Positions 50,538 through 58,562 of a stretch of DNA of 64,000 nt are shown here, in pieces (the stretch's first letter is position 1; every line of letters starts with the position of its first letter). The DNA is from Streptomyces rimosus (lineage in GTDB: Bacteria; Actinomycetota; Actinomycetes; Streptomycetales; Streptomycetaceae): positions 2,356,001 to 2,420,000 of the forward strand of contig NZ_CP023688.1 in assembly GCF_008704655.1 (NCBI RefSeq), written 5' to 3'. The position numbers and the translations under genes were made by a program. The notes beneath the pieces were generated by a model, which did not search any database, was not told the origin of the DNA, and was given only the letters and a program-made list of their open reading frames with translations.

Positions 50538-52574
50538 CTACGCCCCCGCCACCACCGCACCATTGACCGACGACTCCGCCGCCACCTCGCCGATCCGGGT
50601 GTCCGCCAGCCCGTTGGCATGGGCGGCGTCCAGCAGGTTCTGGAGCCGGCCGGACTGCGGGCCGCCGCGGTCGATGAGCTTGGTCAGGGCTCCTGCCAGC
50701 GTCAGGTCGCGCAGGCCGGCCGCGCCGAGTCCGCCGAGCATGGTGGTCAGGTCCTTGGTGAAGGTGGAGTTGTTCTTGTCCAGCCACGGTCCGGCGGCCG
50801 TGCGGACCGTCTCGGAGCGTTCGACCAGCGCGTCCAGTCCCTTGGCGGCGCCGATCGAGCCGACCAGCCGGTCGAAGAAAACGCTGTCCCCGCCGACGAT
50901 GTCGATCTTCGCGTTCTCCAGGCCGGTGGCCAGCACCTTCGCCTGGACCTCGGCGATCTGCCGCTGGGCGTCCAGGCCCGCGAGGCGGACCTCCTTGTCG
51001 GCGGCCACCCGCAGCCGGTACTCCTCGTGCTCCCGGCTCGCCGCGTCCAGCGCGGCCATCGCCGCGGCCTTCTCGGTGAGGCCGGCCGCCTCGGCCCTGA
51101 GCAGCGCCTCGGCCGCCTCCGCCTCGGCCCGGCCGGCCTTCTCGACGGCGGCCGCGTTCATCTCGCGTACCTTCACCTCGGCCAGTCCGGCGGCGGCCGC
51201 CTCGGCCTGGGTGCCCTCGGCGAGCCGGATCTTGGCCTGGGTGCCCTCGGCGAGCCGGATCTTGGCCTGGGCGTCCAGGTCGGCGGCCTTGCGGCGGCCC
51301 TCGGCCAGGGCCAGTTCCTCCGCCGCGCGGTGCGTGGCCGCCTGCTCGGCGGCCTCGGCCGCCTTGATGTCCTTGACCAGCCGCTGCTGCGCCTCGGCCT
51401 CGGCGCGGATGATCATCGCCTGGCGCTCCCGCTCGGCCTCCTCGACCGTACGGAGCTTCTTGATCTCCTCCTCCTGCGCGGCGACGGTCTTCTCGACCGC
51501 GATCCGCTCCCGTACGACGTCCGCGATCTCCCGCTTCTCGGCCTCGACCTCCTTGTCGGCGGCGATCCGGGTCAGCTGGGTCTCCCGCTCGCGGGCGATG
51601 ACCTCCAGGAGGCGGTCCTTCTCGATGCGCTCGTTCTCGATGGCGATGACCCGCTCGCGGTTCTTCCGGGCCACCGCGATCTCCCGTTCGCGGTTCTCGT
51701 TCTGGATGCCCAGTGCCTCTTCCGTCCTGAGGTGCGCGGAGTGCGAGCGCAGCCGCTCCTCGGCCTGCACACGGGCCGTCTCTGCCTCCTCCTTGGCGCG
51801 TACGGTGGCGATCTCGCGCTGCTGGCGGATCTCCGCGTCGGCCTGCCGGCGCTCCAGCTCCAGTACGGCCTCCCGGGCGTCGACGTTCTGCCGGGTGATC
51901 TCCTTCTCCTCGTTGCGCCGGTACTCGTTGGTGCGCACATGCTCGATCGCGGTCAGCTCGGTGATCTTGCGGATGCCCTGCGCGTCGAGAATATTGGCGG
52001 TGTCGAGCTGGTCCAGCGGGGTTTGCTCCAGGTAGTCGATGGCCGCGTCCTCCAGGCTGTAGCCGTTGAGGTCGGTGCCGATGACGGCGATGATCCGGTC
52101 CCGGAACTCGTCCCGCTTGGTGTAGAGGTCCTGGAAGTCGAGCTGCTTGCCGACCGTCTTGAGGGCCTCGGAGAACTTGGCGTTGAACAGCTCCTGCAGC
52201 GTGCTCACATCGCTGGCCCGTTCGGTGCCGATGGCCTGGGCGACCTTGACCACGTCCTCGCGGGTCTTGTTGACGCGGACGAAGAACGCGATGCGGATGT
52301 CGGCGCGGATGTTGTCCCGGCAGATCAGGCCCTCGTGGCCGGTGCGGCCGATCTCGATGGTCTTCACCGAGATGTCCATCACCTCGGCCTTGTGCAGCAC
52401 CGGCAGCACCACCGAGCCGGTGAAGGTCACATCGACCTTGCGGTACTTGGAGACGATCAGGGCCTGGCCCTGGTGGACCTTGCGGTAGAGCCGGGTCAGC
52501 GCGAGCACCGTGACGAACACGATGAGCACGGCCACGGCGACGGTCACGCCGATTCCTACGGTGATGGCATCCAT
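50538..52574 (-). CDS. Flotillin / band-7 membrane scaffold protein, 678 aa
   Basis: Organises membrane microdomains. One N-terminal membrane segment (about 5-28) is followed by the SPFH/band-7 domain (about 35-210), then a long Glu/Ala/Arg-rich coiled coil (about 215-560) and a globular tail. It resembles YqiK-type flotillins, which pair with NfeD-like proteins. A perfect 30-bp tandem duplication within the coiled coil (51211-51270) repeats AKIRLAEGTQ exactly. The start is ATG 52574, 130 bp from the NfeD-like gene upstream on the same strand. The neighbouring large ATPase is probably its functional partner, the three together forming an envelope-maintenance unit. Confidence 0.92.
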   Translation of the reverse strand: MDAITVGIGVTVAVAVLIVFVTVLALTRLYRKVHQGQALIVSKYRKVDVTFTGSVVLPVLHKAEVMDISVKTIEIGRTGHEGLICRDNIRADIRIAFFVRVNKTREDVVKVAQAIGTERASDVSTLQELFNAKFSEALKTVGKQLDFQDLYTKRDEFRDRIIAVIGTDLNGYSLEDAAIDYLEQTPLDQLDTANILDAQGIRKITELTAIEHVRTNEYRRNEEKEITRQNVDAREAVLELERRQADAEIRQQREIATVRAKEEAETARVQAEERLRSHSAHLRTEEALGIQNENREREIAVARKNRERVIAIENERIEKDRLLEVIARERETQLTRIAADKEVEAEKREIADVVRERIAVEKTVAAQEEEIKKLRTVEEAERERQAMIIRAEAEAQQRLVKDIKAAEAAEQAATHRAAEELALAEGRRKAADLDAQAKIRLAEGTQAKIRLAEGTQAEAAAAGLAEVKVREMNAAAVEKAGRAEAEAAEALLRAEAAGLTEKAAAMAALDAASREHEEYRLRVAADKEVRLAGLDAQRQIAEVQAKVLATGLENAKIDIVGGDSVFFDRLVGSIGAAKGLDALVERSETVRTAAGPWLDKNNSTFTKDLTTMLGGLGAAGLRDLTLAGALTKLIDRGGPQSGRLQNLLDAAHANGLADTRIGEVAAESSVNGAVVAGA
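51211..51270. repeat. Perfect 30-bp tandem duplication inside the flotillin gene
   Basis: Bases 51211-51240 and 51241-51270 are identical, adding ten residues in frame to the coiled coil. Complete identity implies a recent slippage or unequal-crossover event. Confidence 0.95.
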
Positions 52575-52704
52575 CGGTGAATCAATCCCTGCATGGTGTC
52601 GGGGAGTTCGACGGGCGCGGCGGCGCGGTCGGAGCCGCGGCGCGCTCCGGTCGGTGGTCGGTCGGCGTCCGTACGGCCGGGCCGTACGGGTTCCCGGTCG
52701 GCGC

Positions 52705-53307
52705 TCAGGCGCCCGCGCCGTGCGGGTCCAGGGCGGCGTCGAAAGGCGCGACCCGGAAGAATTCGCCGTCGGCGTCGTAATCGAAGATCAGCGCGCTGCT
52801 GCCGGCGGTGAGGCCGCTCTCCTGCGTACGGACCTGGACCACGGCCGTCGATCCGTCGTCGGCGCGCACCTCGGCCTGGCCGAAGTCGGCGGTGACCCGG
52901 CCGGTGCGGATCACGCACACCCGGCCGACGAAGTCGTCGCGGGAGGCGACCCGTTCAGGGGGCAGCAGGCGGCGGGCGAGGCGCGCCGCGGCGCGGGCGC
53001 CGATCCAGGCGGCGCACAGCGCGAGGCCCAGTGCGGCGGCGCGCAGCCGGGGGCTCTCGGTCAGCGCGGCGCCGGTCAGGGTGATGGTCCAGGCGATCAG
53101 GACGCCGAGCGAGAGGGTGACCGTCACGGGCAGTCCGGCGGCGCCGGCGGAGCCGCCGTCGACACCCTCACCCCCGTCGAGGATGTCGACGCCTGCCCCG
53201 CCGGCCAGCACCAGCAGCCAGTAGGCGGCCACCACCAGCAGCGCGAAGGTGAACAGGACGGCCGGGAAGGCGAGCGCGGCCCGTGTGAATGCCCCGAAGT
53301 CGCCCAT
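52705..53307 (-). CDS. NfeD/YqiJ-like membrane protein with OB-fold tail, 200 aa
   Basis: Three hydrophobic segments in the first 125 residues (ALAFPAVLFTFALLVVAAYW; PVTVTLSLGVLIAWTITL; AAALGLALCAAWIGA) precede a soluble C-terminal domain (about 135-200: FVGRVCVIRTGRVTADFGQAEV), which looks like the OB-fold domain of NfeD/YqiJ proteins. Such proteins are encoded next to flotillins and act with them at the membrane. ATG 53307 is the first start that leads directly into the hydrophobic segment; GGGGGA lies upstream. It is first in the operon with flotillin and the AAA+ ATPase. A 19-bp palindrome 70 bp upstream may control the operon. Confidence 0.78.
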   Translation of the reverse strand: MGDFGAFTRAALAFPAVLFTFALLVVAAYWLLVLAGGAGVDILDGGEGVDGGSAGAAGLPVTVTLSLGVLIAWTITLTGAALTESPRLRAAALGLALCAAWIGARAAARLARRLLPPERVASRDDFVGRVCVIRTGRVTADFGQAEVRADDGSTAVVQVRTQESGLTAGSSALIFDYDADGEFFRVAPFDAALDPHGAGA

Positions 53308-53376
53308 GGCCGTCCGTCCCCCGTTCGTGTGTTCCTGCCGGTTCCTTGATGGTGGCAAGGGGAGGGGGTGCGGCAC

Positions 53377-53395
53377 ATTGCCGGATTCCGGCAAT
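53377..53395. promoter_or_regulatory. Perfect palindrome upstream of the NfeD-flotillin-ATPase operon
   Basis: ATTGCCGGATTCCGGCAAT: 9-bp arms with one central base. A one-base loop makes a hairpin unlikely, so an operator for a dimeric regulator is the better reading. The neighbouring PucR-type regulator gene or an unlinked protein could bind it. Confidence 0.5.
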
Positions 53396-53517
53396 CTTTA
53401 CGCGTTCCTGATGTCCTGTTAACGGGCAGCGGTCTTGCCGTCCGGGGCGGCCGGAGGGTAGGTGGTCGCGACCGGATTCCGCCCTGGGCGGGCCGTTGCG
53501 GCCCGCTCCCCGGCGCT

Positions 53518-54624
53518 CTACAGCGGCTTGTCCGGCCAGCCGAGCAGCCGCGCGCCCATCGCCGCCGTTTCCAGGGTGAAGCGCTGGAGGCCGTCGGACG
53601 GGTCGTAGCCGGTCAGGAACTTGATGCGCTCCAGGCGGTACGACAGGGTGCGCACGCTCACCTTCAGGCGGCGGGCGGCCTCGGCGTTGACGTATCCGGA
53701 GGCCGCGAGCGCCCCGATCGTCTCCAGCAGCGGCCCGGCGCCGCCGCGCGACTGCGTCAGCGGGCCGAGGACCGTACGGACGAGGTCGGCCATGGCCGCC
53801 CGGTCGCGCAGCAGCACCGGGAAGACCAGCAGGTCGGCGGCGCGCAGCACCGGTTCGTCCAGGTCCAGCTGCTCGGCCAGCTCCAGCGCGCCGAGGGCCT
53901 CCTCGTACGAGCGGACCACGCCGCCGGCGCCGGAGTGCGGCCGCCCGAGGGCCACCCGCCGGGCGCCGGGACGGCCCACGTCGGGCCAGCGCGCGTAGGT
54001 GGCGAAGGCGTCCAGCACGGTGCGTTCGCGGCTCGCGCCGACGCAGATCAGCCGACCCTCCTTGGTGGTGATCAGCACATCGCGGTCGCCGAACCGGCCG
54101 AGCAGTTCGCGTTCGACCCGGCGGGCGACCGGATGGATGTCGTCGAAGGGCTCGTCCCCCTCGGCCACCGCGACCGCGTGCTCGTGGGCCAGCCGCAGCC
54201 CGAACCGTTCGGCGCGCTCGGCCAGCCGGCCCAGGTCGCTGCGCCCGTACAGCAGGTCGTCGACGAACTCCCGTCGCTCGGCCTCCTCCTGGCGTACGGC
54301 GAGCCGCTGCGCGCGTTCGTGGCCCTCGCCGAACGCGGCGATCGCGGCGTCCACCGCCCCCAGCACGGCGTCGCCGGTACGGACCCGCTCCGCGGCGCCC
54401 GCGGCCCGCGCGACCCCCGGCAGCGTGCCCCACACCCGCCGCGTCTCCCCGAGGAAGAGCCCGACCGCCTCGCGCAGCCCGTGCCCCGACTCGGCGGCCC
54501 GCTCCCCCACTTCGCGCAGCGCGTCCAGCTCCGCGCGCCGGGGCAGCCGCCCGGTGTCCGAGACCTCGGCGAGGAGCGTGGTGTACCCCTCCAGGAACTC
54601 CGGGGACATCCCGCCGTGCTGCAC
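53518..54624 (-). CDS. PucR-family transcriptional regulator, 368 aa
   Basis: The C-terminal PucR helix-turn-helix (about 295-365: ETIGALAASGYVNAEAARRLKVSVRTLSYRLERIKFLTG) follows a GGDEF-like/CdaR-type sensory region (about 125-280). GTG 54624 is preferred over ATG 54609 because GAGGAGAG stands 6 bp before it, whereas the ATG has none at proper spacing. It lies upstream of the NfeD-flotillin-ATPase operon on the same strand, 210 bp away, and downstream of the two-RCK channel gene. Members of this family respond to metabolites or envelope conditions. Control of the adjacent operon is a reasonable guess, not shown. Confidence 0.85.
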   Translation of the reverse strand: MQHGGMSPEFLEGYTTLLAEVSDTGRLPRRAELDALREVGERAAESGHGLREAVGLFLGETRRVWGTLPGVARAAGAAERVRTGDAVLGAVDAAIAAFGEGHERAQRLAVRQEEAERREFVDDLLYGRSDLGRLAERAERFGLRLAHEHAVAVAEGDEPFDDIHPVARRVERELLGRFGDRDVLITTKEGRLICVGASRERTVLDAFATYARWPDVGRPGARRVALGRPHSGAGGVVRSYEEALGALELAEQLDLDEPVLRAADLLVFPVLLRDRAAMADLVRTVLGPLTQSRGGAGPLLETIGALAASGYVNAEAARRLKVSVRTLSYRLERIKFLTGYDPSDGLQRFTLETAAMGARLLGWPDKPL

Positions 54625-54771
54625 CGTCCGCTCTCCTCGCCGCCGCGCCTTCACCGGCCCCGGCCTTCGGGGCGGGTCCATCCTGCCGGACGGGGCGGGG
54701 GCGGCCGGAATCGGTACGGTGCAGGAGCGGCGCCCCATAGCGGTATGTTCCGCACGATCCTGCCCGTATCG

Positions 54772-56823
54772 CTATGCGTCCTGCAGCGCCGCACCGGCCG
54801 TACACGGGCGCCTCGAGATCAGCTCGCCGAGCCCCTGGCGGGTCGCCACCAGCAGGACGCGGTCCTGGGGGCGCAGTGTGTACGCGTCGCCCAGTTCCCG
54901 TACCAGCTGGGCCCGGCCGCGCTCCGGCGCTTCCGGGGCGGCGGGCGCGGAGTCCGGCGCGTCGTCGGGCACCGAGGTGTCCACGGCCAGGACACGCAGC
55001 ATGCCGGGCCGGAAGACGTCGGCGATCCGGCGCCCCTCCAGGGCGGCGTGGCCGCGCGCCTCCACCCGGGCGACGAGCAGGACCCGCCGCTCGACGGGGA
55101 TGGCGCCGAGGATCTGCCGCCCCATCATCGCGCCGGCGAAGGCGGGCGCGGCCAGGAAGCTGACGCTGCGGCTGCGGGTACGCGCCTGGGGGTACGCGGC
55201 GCGCAGCGTGCGGTAGACGGCGGTGGCGAAGCGGTCGTCGAACAGGCGCAGCGTCACCCGGAGCCGGGGCTTGACCGAGCGGGCGTACAGCGCCGCCTCC
55301 AGATTGGTGGTGTCCTCGCTGGTGAGGGCGAGGAGGGCGTGGGCACGCTGGATTTTCGCGGCCTCCAGTACGCCTTCGTGCGTGACGTCCCCCACCACCG
55401 TCGGCACCCGCAGCCGGCGCGCCAGCGCAATGCCGCGTGCCTCCGGGTCGGCTTCCACACACACCACGGGGATGCCCAGCTCATGCAGCTGGGCCAGCAC
55501 CCGCGTACCGACCTTGCCGAGCCCCAGCAGCACCACGTGCCCGGACAGTCCGCGCGGCGGCCGGCGCAGCGCGGAGGCGTTGCGGAAGGTGCCGAGACCT
55601 TCCAGTGCGGCGGCCACCAGGACCGGCAGCAGCAGCAACCCGGTGAGCCCGGACAGGAGTTGCAGCACCTTGCGGGAGACCGGCTCGCCGAGGGCCGGTT
55701 CGTTGATGGCGAAGAGGTCGAGGAGCGAAAGGTAGGCGGCGTGCACCGGGGAGTCGCCGGTGGTTACGGAGGAGGCGACGGCCAGCGCGAGGACCGCGCC
55801 GACGACGCCGGCCAGCGACCAGCGCAGCCTGCGCGAGAAGAAGGAGCCCAGCGGCACGCCCCGGCCGCGCAGGCTGACCCTGCGCCATAGGGCACCCACG
55901 CCGCCATGTCGTGCCTGGCGCTCACGGTCGCCCCGGCCGCCGGGGCGCTGCTGGCGGCCCGGGTAGGTGACGGTTTCCAGGACGACGGAGCCGCGCCCGG
56001 TGGCCGCCATGGCAGTGGCCTCGTCCGGAAGAAGCTCGGGGCCTTCGTCGGCGGCGGGGCCCTCGTCCGTACGGCCGGGGTCGGTGTCGGAAGGCAGGTC
56101 CGCTGTCGCGGACAGGACGGCGAGCGGGCACAGTCCGGGGACGGCGGCCTGGGCGGGGCCGCGCTCCACGGCACGCAGCAGCAGGCCGTCTGCCTCGATG
56201 ACCTTGCTGGTGCCTGCCACGGCGGTGGCCGCCAGGGCGGGCGCCACGGTGTCGGCGTCGGACAGCACCGTGGTGGACGCGTCGGCGCCCTCGGTGTCCA
56301 GGGCGCCGACGGCCGCGGCCTGGTCGAGCAACTGCTCCAGGTACTGGCCGAGTTTGCGGTTGTAGAGCCGGATCACCAGCCGCAACCGCGGATTCAGGCG
56401 CCGGGCGCGCAGCGCGGCGTGGATGTTGGTCTCGTCATCGTCGTAGACCAGCGCGAGCGCGTTCGCGGTGGCGATGCCCGCCTCGGCCAGCGTGGCGTCG
56501 TCGGCCTCCGGCGCCTCCAGGACCCGTATGGGCTCGTCGGGCGGCTCCTCGGCGCCCCCGGGTTCGCCGGGCGGGCCGGCCGGCGTACGGACCATGACGG
56601 TGGAGACCCGGCCGAGCAGCGCCTGGGCCCGGCCCAGGGGTCCGGGCGGCGGCGGGATGCGGGGCCGGTGCGGTTCCCTGGCGGAGGGGACCACGAGGGT
56701 GACCCGCTCCCGGTACACGTCCTTGAGTTCGGCGGCGAGGCGGCGCGCGAGGGCGTCGTCGCCGCAGACGACCATATGGGGGGCGGCTTCGCTGGGTCGG
56801 GGCTGCTGAGACGCGGTGGACAC
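54772..56823 (-). CDS. Two-RCK ion-channel-like membrane protein, 683 aa
   Basis: An N-terminal RCK/TrkA-N Rossmann domain (about 15-215; VVCGDDALARRLAAEL) is followed by a Pro/Gly-rich linker, two membrane helices (about 335-355 and 388-412) and a second RCK domain (about 425-660; GHVVLLGLGKVGTRVLAQL). This is potassium-channel architecture, yet the segment between the helices (HAAYLSLLDLFAINEPALGE) has no TVGYG-type selectivity filter. It therefore resembles the CASTOR/POLLUX-like two-helix proteins more than classical potassium channels, and ion selectivity is open. The first RCK is degenerate around its glycine motif. ATG 56823 is divergent from the trkA pair across 330 bp. Confidence 0.75.
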   Translation of the reverse strand: MSTASQQPRPSEAAPHMVVCGDDALARRLAAELKDVYRERVTLVVPSAREPHRPRIPPPPGPLGRAQALLGRVSTVMVRTPAGPPGEPGGAEEPPDEPIRVLEAPEADDATLAEAGIATANALALVYDDDETNIHAALRARRLNPRLRLVIRLYNRKLGQYLEQLLDQAAAVGALDTEGADASTTVLSDADTVAPALAATAVAGTSKVIEADGLLLRAVERGPAQAAVPGLCPLAVLSATADLPSDTDPGRTDEGPAADEGPELLPDEATAMAATGRGSVVLETVTYPGRQQRPGGRGDRERQARHGGVGALWRRVSLRGRGVPLGSFFSRRLRWSLAGVVGAVLALAVASSVTTGDSPVHAAYLSLLDLFAINEPALGEPVSRKVLQLLSGLTGLLLLPVLVAAALEGLGTFRNASALRRPPRGLSGHVVLLGLGKVGTRVLAQLHELGIPVVCVEADPEARGIALARRLRVPTVVGDVTHEGVLEAAKIQRAHALLALTSEDTTNLEAALYARSVKPRLRVTLRLFDDRFATAVYRTLRAAYPQARTRSRSVSFLAAPAFAGAMMGRQILGAIPVERRVLLVARVEARGHAALEGRRIADVFRPGMLRVLAVDTSVPDDAPDSAPAAPEAPERGRAQLVRELGDAYTLRPQDRVLLVATRQGLGELISRRPCTAGAALQDA

Positions 56824-57153
56824 GAGGCTCAGCGTGCCGTACGGAGCGGCCCGTACGCACCTGATCGCGACCGGCCGCGGGCCTCTGATCTGGGCGAAGG
56901 GGGCCGGCCCCGGACACGCCGGGCACCGTGCGGGACCTCCGTGGCCATGATCGCCGAGCAGATTCCCCTGCGTACCGCAAGGAAACTTACCCGAAGCTTA
57001 TGCTCTCTTGTCGCGTTCTTAACGCCCAAGACGGCCGTGCGGGCGAACCGCGTGGCCGCACCGGCTCCCATGGCAGGTAGCGTGGTCGCCGAACACGCCA
57101 GGTACGAAAGCAGCCGGCGTCACAGCACAGGGAAAGGTGCGAGGTAGGGGCCG
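56824..57153. other. Divergent promoter region between the RCK-channel gene and trkA
   Basis: 330 bp, AT-richer near 56985-57024. It contains TTCTTAACG at 57016-57024 within GCGTT-CTT-AACGC, a small inverted repeat; the same 9-mer occurs twice before the KimA-like gene. No other gene is seen. Confidence 0.5.
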
Positions 57154-57822
57154 ATGCACATCGTCATCATGGGGTGCGGGCGGGTGGGTTCCGCGCTCGC
57201 ACAGACCCTGGAGAGCCAGGGTCATACGATCGCGGTGGTCGACCAGGACCCCACCGCCTTCCGCCGGCTGGGCTCCGCCTTCGGCGGCCGCCGCGTGACC
57301 GGGGTCGGCTTCGACCAGGACACGCTGCGCGAGGCCGGGATCGAGGAGGCGGGTGCCTTCGCCGCCGTCAGCAGCGGCGACAACTCCAACATCATCGCGG
57401 CCCGGGTGGCCCGCGAGATGTTCGGCGTGGAGAACGTGGCGGCGCGCATCTACGACCCGCGCCGCGCCGAGGTCTACCAGCGCCTCGGCATCCCGACGGT
57501 GGCCACCGTGCGCTGGACCGCCGATCAGATGCTGCGCCGGCTGCTGCCCTCGGAGGCCGAACCGCTGTGGCGCGACCCGAGCGGCGGCGTCCAGCTGGCC
57601 GAGGTGCACACCTCGCCGGCCTGGGTGGGCCACAAGATCAGCAGGCTGCAGGAGGAGACCGGCGTCCGTGTCGCCTTCCTCACCCGCCTGGGCGAGGCGA
57701 TGCTGCCGACCTCGCAGACCGTGTTGCAAGAAGGCGACCTGGTGCACGTGATGATGCGCACCGACGAGGTCGAGAAGGTGGAAGCGGTGTTCGCCGAAGG
57801 GCCCGAGGAGGCGCACGCATGA
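57154..57822 (+). CDS. trkA: TrkA-type potassium transport regulatory subunit 1, 222 aa
   Basis: Cytosolic gating protein for potassium transporters. An N-terminal nucleotide-binding RCK domain (HIVIMGCGRVGSALAQTL, with the glycine motif and an acidic residue at the end of strand two, VVDQD) is followed by a C-terminal RCK-C domain (about 140-215; DLVHVMMRTDEVEKV). The length is normal for the short TrkA/KtrA type. The stop overlaps the next gene by ATGA, implying equal production of both subunits. The shared TTCTTAACG word in its upstream region links it to the KimA-like transporter gene 12 kb to the left, the most likely channel partner in this window. Confidence 0.9.
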   Translation: MHIVIMGCGRVGSALAQTLESQGHTIAVVDQDPTAFRRLGSAFGGRRVTGVGFDQDTLREAGIEEAGAFAAVSSGDNSNIIAARVAREMFGVENVAARIYDPRRAEVYQRLGIPTVATVRWTADQMLRRLLPSEAEPLWRDPSGGVQLAEVHTSPAWVGHKISRLQEETGVRVAFLTRLGEAMLPTSQTVLQEGDLVHVMMRTDEVEKVEAVFAEGPEEAHA

Positions 57823-58487
57823 GGGTCGCGATCGCGGGCGCGGGCGCGGTGGGGCGGTCCATCGCGGGCGAGCTGCTGGAGAATGGCCACGAGATCCTGC
57901 TCATCGACAAGGCGCCGACGGCGATCTCGGTCGAGCGGGTGCCGCTGGCGGAGTGGCTGCTGGCCGACGCCTGCGAGATCACCTCGCTGGACGAGGCCGC
58001 GCTGCAGCGCTGCAACGTCGTCATCGCGGCGACCGGCGACGACAAGGTCAACCTGGTCGTCTCGCTGCTCGCCAAGACCGAGTACGGCGTGCCGCGGGTG
58101 GTGGCCCGGGTGAACAACCCCAAGAACGAGTGGCTGTTCAACGAGGCGTGGGGCGTGGACGTCGCGGTCTCCACGCCGCGCCTGATGTCGGCGCTGGTCG
58201 AGGAGGCGGTGAGCGTCGGCGATCTCGTACGGCTGCTGCGCTTCAGCCACGGCGACGCCAACCTGGTGGAGCTGACGCTGCCGCCGGAGGCGGCGCTGGC
58301 CGGTACCCGGGTCGGTGATGTCCAGTGGCCCGAGGACACCTCGCTGGTCACGATCATCCGCGGCAACCGGGTGCTCACGCCGAACAAGGAGGACGCGCTG
58401 GAGGCGGGCGACGAGCTGCTGTTCGTCGCGGCCCAGTCGCGTGAGGAGCAGCTGGAGGACCTGCTGTCGGTGCGCCGCGAGGCGTGA
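57819..58487 (+). CDS. TrkA-type potassium transport regulatory subunit 2, 222 aa
   Basis: Second short RCK protein with VAIAGAGAVGRSIAGELL as the nucleotide-binding loop and IDKAP in the ribose-binding position. Its C-terminal RCK-C half covers about residues 135-215 (NRVLTPNKEDALEAGDELLFVAA). It is translationally coupled to the previous gene by a 4-bp overlap, so the two probably form a hetero-oligomeric ring gating one transporter. A strong hairpin follows the stop. Confidence 0.9.
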   Translation: MRVAIAGAGAVGRSIAGELLENGHEILLIDKAPTAISVERVPLAEWLLADACEITSLDEAALQRCNVVIAATGDDKVNLVVSLLAKTEYGVPRVVARVNNPKNEWLFNEAWGVDVAVSTPRLMSALVEEAVSVGDLVRLLRFSHGDANLVELTLPPEAALAGTRVGDVQWPEDTSLVTIIRGNRVLTPNKEDALEAGDELLFVAAQSREEQLEDLLSVRREA

Positions 58488-58502
58488 CGGCGGGCCGTGG
58501 AC

Positions 58503-58546
58503 ACGGCGGAGGGCCGGGAACCGTGTGGTTCCCGGCCCTCCGCCGT
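58503..58546. terminator. Strong bidirectional terminator hairpin
   Basis: A perfect 20-bp stem (58503-58522 with 58527-58546) closes a GTGT loop. It sits between convergent genes (trkA 2 ending at 58487, DUF3159 ending at 58563), so it can stop transcription from both sides. Confidence 0.9.
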
Positions 58547-58562
58547 ATGTACGGCCCGGTGC

